Origin: Anaerolineaceae bacterium UBA6133
Lineage (GTDB): Bacteria > Chloroflexota > Anaerolineae > Anaerolineales > Anaerolineaceae
DNA length: 64,000 bases
Reading direction: 5' to 3'
NCBI GenBank assembly: GCA_002435825.1
Contig: DIVL01000028.1
Span: 1 to 64,000 of the forward strand
The notes beneath the pieces are model-generated. The model was not told where the DNA came from. It did not search any database and saw only the letters and a program-made list of their open reading frames with translations. Within the stretch, counting starts at the first letter, position 1. Each line of letters opens with the position of its first letter. The position numbers and the translations under genes are program-made. Positions 17,258-25,969 of this stretch are shown piece by piece.

Positions 17258-19820
17258 ACTGCGCATTTCCGGGTTCATTTCCTACCGCAATCCAGTCGAG
17301 ATCGACTTCTCCGGTTTTGACTTGGCTTGCATTTCCGGTCCGAATGGTGCTGGGAAATCCTCCCTTTTGGATGCCATTACTTACGCCCTTTATGGGGAAG
17401 CCCGCCGGAGGGATGAAGCCATCATCAATACTGGCTCGCCCAAGGCGGAAGTGCAGCTGGACTTTGAATACGAGTCCCAGACCTACCGGATTGTGCGCAG
17501 CATCACGCGCGGCAAAGGCAGTCAGCTCGATTTCATGATCCTGAACCCCAACATGGGAGAGCAGGGCACCTGGAAAATCCTGACCGAGCAAAACATGCGC
17601 GCCACCCAGGCGAAGATTGAGAATACCTTGCGGCTAGACTATGAGACTTTTGTCAATGCCGCCTTCTTTTTGCAGGGGAAAGCTGATTCCTTTGCCACGC
17701 AGCGTCCGGCTGACCGCAAGAAAATCCTCTCGAGCATCCTCGGGCTGGACCAGTGGGAGGTGTACCAGGAATTCACCAAAACCCGCATCCGCGATGCAAA
17801 AACTGACCTTGATGTCCGGGAGCGCAAGCTGGCAGAGATCCAGGCTGAACTCGACCAGGAACCTCTCAAGCGCGCGGAATTTCAAGCCGCTGAGCAGGAG
17901 TTGAAGGCGGCGTCAACCGAAGTGGAGCTGCAAACGGCGCGCTACCAGCAGCAGTTGGCGCAAAAAGAAAAGCTCGAAGCTCAGCAGCAGACGGTGAGTG
18001 CGCTTGGCAGTCAACTGACAGCCGCCCAAAACCGCATAGAGGGCTTTGAACGGCAGAAATCCGAGCGATTGGCGCGGTTGCACGCGCACCAGAACACTCT
18101 CGCCCGCGCAGAGGGAATAAAAGCCTCCTATGATGTTTATAACCAGCTGCTTGAGCGCTTGCGCCAGGCTGAAGCCCAGTCGGAACAGTTTCGCCCCATC
18201 GAAAGCGAACTCAAAGCTTATCGCCAACAGCTTGAGGTGGAAAAGCAGCGCCTCAACACCACCGCTGAGCACCTGCGCCAGGAAGAAACCCGCATCCGCC
18301 AGGCAGCGCTGGACGCCCGTGCCCTGGAGCAGCAGCGCCTGGACATTGGGCAGATGGTTTTGACCCTGACCCAGGAAATCAATAACGCGGCGGACCTGGA
18401 AAGTTTGCTGACAGCACTTGAGACTAAAAAGAAAGCCCTTCACCTGGAAAATGGCGAACTGCGGGCGCGCATGCAGGACCTGAGCGAACGCATCACACAG
18501 CTGGCGCATGTAGCGGACGCCGCCTGCCCCCTTTGCGGTCAACCGCTCACGGAGGAGCACCGCGCTGAGCTCAGCGCTGAACTGACCGCCAAAGGCACCT
18601 CGCTTGGCGACCAGCACCGTGCCAATAAGAAGGCGGTTGAAGAGGCTGAAGAGGAAGAGGTGGCTTTACGCCAGGCGCGCCGCGACCTTGAAAAGAATAA
18701 ATCCGAACTGGTGCAATACAAGAATGAGATTGCCAAGCTTGACCTGCGCCTGCAGGAAATTCGGAAAAATGAGAAAACCTGGCAGGCAGAAGGCGCCCTC
18801 AACCTGGCAAGGGCAGAGGAATCGCTCGAAGCAGACAATTTTCTGCCGGATGTCCGCGTAAAGATTACCGAAGTGGAAGCGCGGCTGGCTGAGCTGGGTT
18901 ATGATGCACGCGCCCACCAGCAGCTCAAGGCAGAAGAAGCAGCAGCCCGCCCCGCGGTGGACGCCTATAACAGCCTGCAAACGGCTCAAAGCGCGGTGGA
19001 AGAGCTGCAGGCAGCTCTGGCAGACTTAAGTGCAAACCTGCAGGCTGCAGTTGTAGAAAAAGGACACTTTCAAGCTGAGTATGACTCAAAAGCTGCGGAA
19101 CTGGCTGCTGCCCAGGCGGGCTTGCCGGACATCGACCAGACCCAGGCAGCCCTTACCAGCGCCAAATTAACCGTCTCCAGGGTGCAAATGCGCCTCGGCG
19201 GCATCCGCCAGCAGCTTGCTACGATCGAACAGCAGAAGCAAAACCTTGCCACAATCAGGCAGGATGCGGAAGCCACCCGCCGCACCATCCGCGACCTCGA
19301 GCAGGTCCAGAAAGCCTTTGGCAAAGACGGGGTGCCCGCGATGTTGATCGAGCAGGCGATCCCCGAATTGGAAGATCAAGCCAACGACATCCTCAGCCGG
19401 CTCTCGGACCATACCATGAGTGTCAGTTTCCCAACCCAACGCGAATATAAAGACGCCAAACGCAGCGACAAACGCGAAACACTCGACATCAACATCAGTC
19501 ACGGTGGGGCTGTGCGGGATTACGAAACCTTCAGTGGGGGCGAAGCCTTCAGGATCAATTTCGCCATTCGCCTGGCACTTTCGCGCGTGCTGGCAAAACG
19601 GGCGGGTGCCAAACTGCAGACGTTGGTGATTGACGAGGGCTTCGGCAACCAGGACACGCAGGGACGCCAGCGCCTGGTGGAAGCCATCAACCTGATCCGC
19701 CAGGATTTCCGCAAGATCCTGATCATCACGCACATCGAGGAGCTAAAAGACTTCTTCCCGGATCGGATCGAAGTCACCAAAACCCAGGAAGGCTCCCAGG
19801 CAGAAGTGTTAGTAACGTAG
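17244..19820 (+). CDS. Rad50/SbcC-like SMC-type ATPase with zinc hook
   Basis: It is the ATPase half of a DNA double-strand-break processing complex. Walker A is GPNGAGKSSLLDAI near residues 32-45. Long coiled coils flank a zinc hook, CPLCGQPL, with Cys428 and Cys431. The signature motif is YETFSGGEAFRINFA (about 760-774) and Walker B is LVIDEGFGNQD (about 794-804). ATG 17244 is preferred to TTG 17235 or GTG 17238 because it gives the family start MIPIKLRISGF. It overlaps herA by 14 bases. The usual Mre11/SbcD nuclease partner is not encoded beside it, so NurA may take that place or the partner is elsewhere. Confidence 0.9.
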   Translation: MIPIKLRISGFISYRNPVEIDFSGFDLACISGPNGAGKSSLLDAITYALYGEARRRDEAIINTGSPKAEVQLDFEYESQTYRIVRSITRGKGSQLDFMILNPNMGEQGTWKILTEQNMRATQAKIENTLRLDYETFVNAAFFLQGKADSFATQRPADRKKILSSILGLDQWEVYQEFTKTRIRDAKTDLDVRERKLAEIQAELDQEPLKRAEFQAAEQELKAASTEVELQTARYQQQLAQKEKLEAQQQTVSALGSQLTAAQNRIEGFERQKSERLARLHAHQNTLARAEGIKASYDVYNQLLERLRQAEAQSEQFRPIESELKAYRQQLEVEKQRLNTTAEHLRQEETRIRQAALDARALEQQRLDIGQMVLTLTQEINNAADLESLLTALETKKKALHLENGELRARMQDLSERITQLAHVADAACPLCGQPLTEEHRAELSAELTAKGTSLGDQHRANKKAVEEAEEEEVALRQARRDLEKNKSELVQYKNEIAKLDLRLQEIRKNEKTWQAEGALNLARAEESLEADNFLPDVRVKITEVEARLAELGYDARAHQQLKAEEAAARPAVDAYNSLQTAQSAVEELQAALADLSANLQAAVVEKGHFQAEYDSKAAELAAAQAGLPDIDQTQAALTSAKLTVSRVQMRLGGIRQQLATIEQQKQNLATIRQDAEATRRTIRDLEQVQKAFGKDGVPAMLIEQAIPELEDQANDILSRLSDHTMSVSFPTQREYKDAKRSDKRETLDINISHGGAVRDYETFSGGEAFRINFAIRLALSRVLAKRAGAKLQTLVIDEGFGNQDTQGRQRLVEAINLIRQDFRKILIITHIEELKDFFPDRIEVTKTQEGSQAEVLVT

Positions 19821-19961
19821 CGAGCCGAATTGTTCGACGGACGACGTATTTCGATTCGTAGGGAACGGCCTTGCGCCGTTCCGGATGTCGATTTTTAGGG
19901 AACGGTCTTGCGCCTTTCCGGATGAAACATATAGATGTGCCCTAGATGTTGGGTTGAAACC

Positions 19962-20151
19962 CGCAACCCGACCTGGAGCTGGATTTGAGTCAAGGTCTAT
20001 CCGTAGGGTGGATTGGCGTTAACGAGTGCTGGATCGGCAAGCATTTTATATAGCCAACCCACCGCCCAGGAACTGTATTGGAGTGAACAGTTGAGGGTCA
20101 TTCGGACCTAAGGTTGAGATCGCCACGTCGCTTCGCTCCTCGCGATGACGG
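19962..20151 (+). repeat. 190-bp direct repeat, copy 1
   Basis: Matches 20276-20465 at an offset of 314 bases, with one mismatch seen by eye (CTCGCGAT versus CTTGCGAT near the right end). The unit includes TAGGGTGGATTGGCG, ATAGCCAACCCACC and the 32-bp repeat (20118-20149). Confidence 0.9.
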
Positions 20152-20163
20152 GGGTGGGGGAAT

Positions 20164-20240
20164 TGTATTGGAGGTAACAGTTGAGGGTCATTCGGACCTA
20201 AGGTTGAGATCGCCACGTCGCTTCGCTCTTCGCGATGACG
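20164..20240 (+). repeat. Partial copy of the 190-bp repeat
   Basis: Bases 20164-20240 repeat the right-hand 77 bases of the unit (compare 20074-20150), with small changes such as GGAGGTAACAG for GGAGTGAACAG. It ends in a 32-bp repeat copy at 20208-20239. Confidence 0.85.
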
Positions 20241-20275
20241 CATGGGGTACCCTGGATGTCGGGTCAAAGTATGTA

Positions 20276-20465
20276 CGCAACCCGACCTGGAGCTGGATTT
20301 GAGTCAAGGTCTATCCGTAGGGTGGATTGGCGTTAACGAGTGCTGGATCGGCAAGCATTTTATATAGCCAACCCACCGCCCAGGAACTGTATTGGAGTGA
20401 ACAGTTGAGGGTCATTCGGACCTAAGGTTGAGATCGCCACGTCGCTTCGCTCCTTGCGATGACGG
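20276..20465 (+). repeat. 190-bp direct repeat, copy 2
   Basis: Second full copy of the unit at 19962-20151. It runs to within 9 bases of the stop codon of the converging MFS transporter gene. Confidence 0.9.
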
Positions 20466-20473
20466 ATGCTGGC

Positions 20474-21913
20474 TTAGACACTCGCCTCGGGTTTGATCTT
20501 GATCAATGCCAGGGTGGAGAACAGGAACAGGAACCCGTAGAGCCCCATCAGAAGCACGTATCCGGCACCATCCCCGATCGGTCCACCGATATACGCGCCC
20601 ACTGCGCCAGCACCTGCACCAGCCAGGTTGGAAATCCCCAGCCAGCGTCCGGCTTCTTCCTTGGGTACGATGGAAGTCCCAAGCGCCCAGTTTGAGGAGA
20701 AGAACGCGCCAGTTGCCAACCCAATCAATACCCCTCCAACAAACATCACCGGCATGGTGCGCGACATGATTACAACGATTGTCCCCAGGGTTGCCAGCAG
20801 TCCACTGACCAGCAGTATCAGTTTGGCGCCAAACTTATCCGTGAGCCAGCCGGAAGGGATCGAAATCACCAGGATGGCCACGCCTACCACCATCATCAGC
20901 AATGAGGCCGGCTCGGCTGCCGCGCTTCCCTGCAGCTCCGGAAAACGCTCCTGGATAAAATACAGCACAAAGCTGGCGAGGTTATTTGCTCCAACCAGAA
21001 ATGCCAGGCGGTTGATCACCCACCAGGTGAAGCTTGGGTGCTTCCCGGCTTCTTTGCCGAGGCTGATCCGCACTGAGGCGATCACCCCCAGCACCACTGC
21101 CAGCAGCATGCCTGCCACACCCACCACGCCGATCAGCACCAGTGACAGAGAACCTTTCAGCGCAAGGATGTGCGGCAGCAGCCAGCGCACCCCCGTGCCA
21201 ACCAGCACGATCACCAGGGTGAATAGCCCAGTCATTGCCACCAGGCGCAGGATACCTGTCCAGTCCATTGGCTTTGTCGGCTGCTTTAATGGCGTTTCCC
21301 TGACCATCATGGTTAGAACGGTTGCAACGACGAATACGGCTATCATTGCCAGGATTGCTCCCCAAAGGTTACCCGCAGTGACCATCCTGGAAATGGTAAA
21401 TGCCACGATAATTAGCGGTAGTGGCAACTCGAAGAAGGCTTTGATGCCAGAGTATCTGCCCCTTTGTGAAGGCGGAACCAGGTCGGGGATCAGGCCCTGG
21501 GCGGCCCCATGCCCGATATTGGAGAAGACCATCGAGCAGACAATCACTGCAAAGAGTGCCCAGTATCCAGCCATTCCAACCATTCTGCCAGCAATCCATC
21601 CCACCCCGAGGAATGCAATGATCTCCAGCACCGTGCTTGCCAGAATGAACGGTCTTCTCCTGCCCCAGCGTGAAGTGTTGTGGTCTGAGAGCATGCCCGC
21701 AACCGCCTGCACGAGCAGCGCTACCATCAGCGAGACCAGGCGCAGATTGCCATAACTTGTCCCTTTGGTCGCTTCCCCAACGAACTGCTGCACCAGGAGT
21801 GGCACGATCAACGGCGTCAGGGTCTGGCTCCGCAGCGTCAGCGCAAAAAAGTAGACATTAATGGTGATAGCGTCGTACCAATGCAACGGTTTTTGGGCAG
21901 TAGTCTCGCTCAT
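20474..21913 (-). CDS. MFS transporter
   Basis: This is a 479-residue polytopic membrane protein with about 12 predicted helices. The cytoplasmic loop SDHNTSRWGRRRPFIL between helices 2 and 3 is the MFS signature and is of the kind seen in sugar/cation and sucrose-type (SLC45-like) carriers. The second half has a matching GWLTDKFGAKLILLVSG loop. Start ATG 21913 was chosen because GGAG precedes it closely and the longer frame (to 21997) would overlap the upstream phosphoribosyltransferase gene. The substrate cannot be read from the sequence. It sits 13 bases downstream of the phosphoribosyltransferase. Confidence 0.88.
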   Translation of the reverse strand: MSETTAQKPLHWYDAITINVYFFALTLRSQTLTPLIVPLLVQQFVGEATKGTSYGNLRLVSLMVALLVQAVAGMLSDHNTSRWGRRRPFILASTVLEIIAFLGVGWIAGRMVGMAGYWALFAVIVCSMVFSNIGHGAAQGLIPDLVPPSQRGRYSGIKAFFELPLPLIIVAFTISRMVTAGNLWGAILAMIAVFVVATVLTMMVRETPLKQPTKPMDWTGILRLVAMTGLFTLVIVLVGTGVRWLLPHILALKGSLSLVLIGVVGVAGMLLAVVLGVIASVRISLGKEAGKHPSFTWWVINRLAFLVGANNLASFVLYFIQERFPELQGSAAAEPASLLMMVVGVAILVISIPSGWLTDKFGAKLILLVSGLLATLGTIVVIMSRTMPVMFVGGVLIGLATGAFFSSNWALGTSIVPKEEAGRWLGISNLAGAGAGAVGAYIGGPIGDGAGYVLLMGLYGFLFLFSTLALIKIKPEASV

Positions 21914-21926
21914 AGGAGTCTCCAGT

Positions 21927-22442
21927 TCAGGATTTGTTGGGAAGCAAGCGGTTGCGAAAACCGTGTTCAACTTCCCAGGGGTAAATGATCCAGGCATCTG
22001 TGGTTGCGCCGTAATAATCAGGTCTGCTGGAATCGAACAGGTTTCGATAAGGATTGAAGTGCAAGACGCAGGTGGACGGCAAACCCCCAGCTGCTGCCAC
22101 GCGTTTGCGGACTGCGGTAATCGTCCGACCTGAACCCCATACGTCGTCCACGATCAGCACGCGCTCATCGTTCAGGGCGGCATTTTCCGGGAACTGCAAA
22201 AACTTAGGCCATGCCAGGTAGCGGGATTTGGGTTGTCCGGCACTTTCGAGGGGGTCAAAAAAATCGACTGAAGCGGTGTAGATACTGCGGATATCCATTG
22301 CTTCTGCCAGGAAACCTCCCGGCACAATACCCCCGCGGGTGATCATCAGCAGCACGCTGTATTGGTGGTCAAATTGCTGCATCAGATTGTCGATCAAGCG
22401 ATGGACATCTTCCCAACCGATCAGTTCCTGGCGTTGGTTCAT
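21927..22442 (-). CDS. Purine-type phosphoribosyltransferase
   Basis: This 171-residue protein has a type I PRTase fold. The PRPP-binding loop is VLIVDDVWGSGRTITAVRK, and the N-terminal block SVLLMITRGGIVPGGFLAEA resembles xanthine and hypoxanthine-guanine enzymes. It likely salvages a purine base with PRPP. The exact base is not decided by what can be seen. It may be co-transcribed with the MFS carrier gene 13 bases downstream, which would make a base or nucleoside carrier plausible, but this is weak evidence. Confidence 0.85.
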   Translation of the reverse strand: MNQRQELIGWEDVHRLIDNLMQQFDHQYSVLLMITRGGIVPGGFLAEAMDIRSIYTASVDFFDPLESAGQPKSRYLAWPKFLQFPENAALNDERVLIVDDVWGSGRTITAVRKRVAAAGGLPSTCVLHFNPYRNLFDSSRPDYYGATTDAWIIYPWEVEHGFRNRLLPNKS

Positions 22443-22494
22443 AGTAAAGCTCCAAGAAGGCTAATTTTGACCTGTGAACAGGCTCAGACATCAA

Positions 22495-25020
22495 TTATAG
22501 CAGGTCAGATGGGTCAATCTGCACCTGCCAACCACGCAATGGCAGGGCATCCAGTAAAGGCATCGGATTTGGACCGCGCAGGATGATCTGCCAGCGAAAC
22601 TGCCCGCCGACTTTGCGATAATAGGCTGGCACCGGACCGATGAAGCTGGTTTGCCACATTTCCCGGTCAGAGATCTCAGCGCTCAGCAAATCTGCCATTC
22701 TCTGTGCATGGCTTTGCGCCCTGGTTTCGATAGAGTGGCGGTATTCCAGCCGGATCAAACGGGAATAAGGCGGATAGTTTAAAGCCCTGCGCAATTCAAG
22801 TTCCTGCTGGTAAAAACCCTCAAAATCGTGGCGTGAGGCAGCCTGGATCACGTAATTCTCAGGCTGATAGGTTTGCAGAACCACCTGCCCGCCCAGGGGG
22901 CTCCTGCCTGCCCGACCAGCCACCTGGGTGAGCACCTGGAAGCTGCGCTCGGCGGCGCGATAATCGGGCAGATTCAGACCAACTTCCGCCAGCACGATCC
23001 CAACCAGCGTCACCAGCGGCAGGTCCAGACCCTTGGCGAGCATTTGCGTCCCGATCAGGACGTCCGCCCGGTGAGCGCTGAAATGCGAGAGGATCAGTTC
23101 GTGCTCGCCCTTATGGCGTGTTGTGTCGGCATCCCAGCGTAAAAGACGCGCAGCGGGGAACTCCTTCTGAACCACTTCTTCGAGACGTACCGTTCCCAAG
23201 CCAAGTTGGCGAATCTGGGTGCTGCCGCAATCCGGGCATTTTTTGGGCATCTGGCGGGTGTAACCACACAAATGACAGATCAAGCCCTGCCTCGCGCCGT
23301 GATAAACCAGGGGATGCTCGTCTCTTGGGCAGCGCAGCGTGTAGCCGCATTGGCGGCAAAAGACGTAGGTTGCCTTGCCGCGCCGGTTCAGGAACAGGAT
23401 CGCCTGTTGACCAGCCTGCAGTGTCAGGGCAAGCTTATCGCGCAGGGTCTTGGAAAGCACGCTGCTGTTGCCAGCCCGAAGCTCCGCGCGCATATCCACT
23501 ACGTTCACTTTGGGCAGCTCCAGCGTGATTAGTTCATCCGCCTTGCCTGGTTGAGAAACCTCCGCGCGATGCGCCAGAATGCGGTTGGGCAGGCTCAGCA
23601 GTTTTATTTCTCCCCGGCGGGCTTTGAAATACTGAGTTATGCGAGGGGTGGCACTACCCAGGATCAAATTAGCGCCGCTCAGCTTTGCCAGGCTTTCAGC
23701 TGTCTCCACGGCGTGGTAGAACGGTTCACGCTCGGTTTCATCATACGAGTCGTGGTCACATTCATCGATCGCTATCATGCCAAGGTTTGGCAGAGGCACA
23801 AACAAAGCGCTGCGTGAGCCGACGATCAGCTTCAGATCACCGCTGCGAGCTCTGCGCCAGGTGTCGTAGCGTTCGCCATCTGAGAGCTTGGAGTGGTACA
23901 GACCGACCTGGTTGGGAAAGCGTGCCATGAAGCGCCGCACGGTCTGGGGGGTCATGGCAATCTCCGGCACCATCATCAGCACCTGCTGCCCTTTTGCCAG
24001 CATTTCCGCTGCTGCCCGCATGTAAATCTCGGTCTTGCCTGAACCCGTGACGCCGTGCAGCAGGTAGGGCTTCTGGTCTGCCTGCCCCAATCCCGGCTGG
24101 ATCTGCTGCCAGACTTTTTCCTGGTCCGTGGTGAGCGTGGGAATGACATCTGGTTTGACCTGGATTTCCTCCAGGGGGTCACGCCAGACCTCAGTTTCCT
24201 TGAAGTGCAGCAAACCGGCTTCAGCGAGGAACTTTAGATCGGCATACACAGCGCCTGTTTCGGCATAAATCCACGAGAAATCGATTGGAAAGGATTCTCG
24301 TGAAAGTAATTCCAGAACCTTTTTTCGCCTTTGCTGAGTGGTGTCGTTTCGTCCGAGCTGCTCAAGGGTGAGAGCTTCAATGGCAGCAGGGGGTAAAGAG
24401 AGCGCGGCAGTGCGCAGCGTTTTTGGCGCTATGCCTGGCGGCGGCAGAATGTTGCCGGTGCGCACAAGCCCTGCTGAGCGCAAGCCCTCCAGGCTGCCGC
24501 GCCACTCTATCTCGCCAAAAGCCCGGTCCAGTTGCCTGCCGCGCAAGGGTCCGCGTTTTTTTAGCAGCTTCAGGAGGCGTTTTTGCACAGGCTTGAATAC
24601 GCTCTCGTCGTATCCATCCTGTGCCGTGAGCGTGACGACGATGTCAGCCCGACGAGAGAAACCAACCGGGATCATCAGGTTTATGCAGGCTCCGAGCGGT
24701 GCGTACCATGCCTCTGCCATCCACTTCGCCAAGTTCAACTGCGTTTCGGTCAACACGGTATCTTCGGATAAGACCGCCTGGATCGGCAGCAGCCCCTGCA
24801 CATCGCTATCGTCCAGCAAACTCAGCACAACGCCCTGAACAACCTGCTTGCCAAAGGGCACTGCCACCAGGCAGCCAGGTTGAAGCGCCTCGCCAAGCTC
24901 TTCCGGAACCAGGTAGTGATAGCTTTTGTCGATCTGAGCCAGGTTGATGCTTACATCAGCGAAAGGTTTCAAGCGCAGCCTGCCATCAGGGGGTGATGAT
25001 AACCAGGAAATCGGCGGCAA
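22495..25020 (-). CDS. priA: Primosomal protein N' (replication restart helicase)
   Basis: PriA reloads the replisome at stalled forks. The 841-residue protein has an N-terminal DNA-binding domain (ADVSINLAQIDKSYHYLVPEEL), Walker A in LHGVTGSGKTEIYMRA, and a zinc-binding insert with CRQCGYTLRCPRDEH, CHLCGY and CPDCGS. Helicase motif VI is QVAGRAGRS. Motif II reads AIDECDHDSYDE, where DEEH is usual, so the fourth residue of the box is Asp. The start is uncertain: TTG 25020 overlaps the upstream lipoprotein gene by 35 bases, and TTG 24972, preceded by GGCAGG, is an alternative. Confidence 0.92.
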   Translation of the reverse strand: MPPISWLSSPPDGRLRLKPFADVSINLAQIDKSYHYLVPEELGEALQPGCLVAVPFGKQVVQGVVLSLLDDSDVQGLLPIQAVLSEDTVLTETQLNLAKWMAEAWYAPLGACINLMIPVGFSRRADIVVTLTAQDGYDESVFKPVQKRLLKLLKKRGPLRGRQLDRAFGEIEWRGSLEGLRSAGLVRTGNILPPPGIAPKTLRTAALSLPPAAIEALTLEQLGRNDTTQQRRKKVLELLSRESFPIDFSWIYAETGAVYADLKFLAEAGLLHFKETEVWRDPLEEIQVKPDVIPTLTTDQEKVWQQIQPGLGQADQKPYLLHGVTGSGKTEIYMRAAAEMLAKGQQVLMMVPEIAMTPQTVRRFMARFPNQVGLYHSKLSDGERYDTWRRARSGDLKLIVGSRSALFVPLPNLGMIAIDECDHDSYDETEREPFYHAVETAESLAKLSGANLILGSATPRITQYFKARRGEIKLLSLPNRILAHRAEVSQPGKADELITLELPKVNVVDMRAELRAGNSSVLSKTLRDKLALTLQAGQQAILFLNRRGKATYVFCRQCGYTLRCPRDEHPLVYHGARQGLICHLCGYTRQMPKKCPDCGSTQIRQLGLGTVRLEEVVQKEFPAARLLRWDADTTRHKGEHELILSHFSAHRADVLIGTQMLAKGLDLPLVTLVGIVLAEVGLNLPDYRAAERSFQVLTQVAGRAGRSPLGGQVVLQTYQPENYVIQAASRHDFEGFYQQELELRRALNYPPYSRLIRLEYRHSIETRAQSHAQRMADLLSAEISDREMWQTSFIGPVPAYYRKVGGQFRWQIILRGPNPMPLLDALPLRGWQVQIDPSDLL

Positions 25021-25969
25021 AGTACATCCGGTTGTACTGATTATTAGGGATATCCGTGTTGTTGACCAGGTAGTCCATCCAGACGTTTGCCTGGGTGCTT
25101 TGACCGGTCATCTGGTCAAATTCGTTGAAGCTAAAGAAGGGTTGGAAGCGGGCTGCGGAAGCGCTGACCCGGTCCATATCGATGTAGATTTGAGTCCACC
25201 CATCCGGGTCAAGGATGACGGGATGGTCCGCCAACACGATCACCTGGTCGGGCAGGTTGTGCAAGGTTGTCTCAAAGTCCGGCAGGCGCACGGTCTCGAA
25301 GAGCGGCGCGCGCTGGTCCAGCGGCAGGCTCCAGTCCTGGTGTAACTTCCAGGGCTCAAATGGTTCGTCGGATTCTTGTGTTCGCAGGCTGATGTAGGAG
25401 GAACCATCCGCCGGCATACCTGCAATCGGAATGTTCTGCCCGTACAAACCCGTCAGCACAAGTTTGACTTCCAGGTTGGTCTGGTCAAAGACGTGTCTTA
25501 CCCGCAGATAGTAAACGGTGACATCCTCGCCGAGAATCTTGACCGTTTCGCTGTGAATACCGCGATCCATGAGCTGAAAGCTAACCATGGCGCTGAGGTT
25601 GCGCAAGCTGCCGTCCTCACGGTTGTCGCGTCGAGTGATGTAGTGATAGCCGAAGTCCACCGTTTGCTGACCGCCGGCAGTCAGGGGGAAAAGCGCTGCC
25701 AGGCGGGTGGGAATGGGGGTGGGTGTGGCAGTGTTTGTGGCGGTTGGGACGGGCGTTTCGGTTGCGGTCGCTGTAGCGGTGGGGGTCATTGTCACCGTGG
25801 GCAACTGGGTTGGCGTTTGCGAGGGAGTGGGCGTGATGCTGGCCGTTGGTAGAACGGTGGGCAAGGCGGTTGGTCTGCCCTGAAGCGGTTTCTGGCATGC
25901 AGCCAGGTTGAGCGCGACCATAAGAAGCACCACTGAGCTCGCGAGGACTCTCCAGGAGCGTTTAATCAT
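24986..25969 (-). CDS. Lipoprotein with Thr/Pro linker, unknown function
   Basis: This is a 327-residue lipoprotein. The signal peptide ends in a lipobox (LNLAAC), followed by a Thr/Pro-rich linker (about residues 30-88) and a globular domain rich in beta-strand-like sequence (VDFGYHYITRRDNREDG onward, with DGWTQIYIDMDRVSAS near the end). I do not recognise the domain. Long TP linkers on secreted lipoproteins recur throughout this window. It overlaps priA at its 3' end and overlaps the MEMO gene at its 5' end by 8 bases, so it is in one operon with both. Confidence 0.7.
   Translation of the reverse strand: MIKRSWRVLASSVVLLMVALNLAACQKPLQGRPTALPTVLPTASITPTPSQTPTQLPTVTMTPTATATATETPVPTATNTATPTPIPTRLAALFPLTAGGQQTVDFGYHYITRRDNREDGSLRNLSAMVSFQLMDRGIHSETVKILGEDVTVYYLRVRHVFDQTNLEVKLVLTGLYGQNIPIAGMPADGSSYISLRTQESDEPFEPWKLHQDWSLPLDQRAPLFETVRLPDFETTLHNLPDQVIVLADHPVILDPDGWTQIYIDMDRVSASAARFQPFFSFNEFDQMTGQSTQANVWMDYLVNNTDIPNNQYNRMYFAADFLVIITP

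Larger units (their letters stand above)
19821..20473. other. Gene-free stretch made of direct repeats
   Basis: Two 190-bp near-identical direct repeats and a shorter third copy (listed separately) fill most of this gap. Bases 19855-19925 hold two GTAGGGAACGG...TTGCGCC...TTCCGGAT units. No gene is supported. Confidence 0.75.

Noticed and set aside
20628..21755. 375-codon open frame opposite the MFS gene
   Set aside because: Low-complexity Thr/Ser/Pro composition comes from reading membrane-helix codons in reverse; the MFS signature on the other strand is clear.
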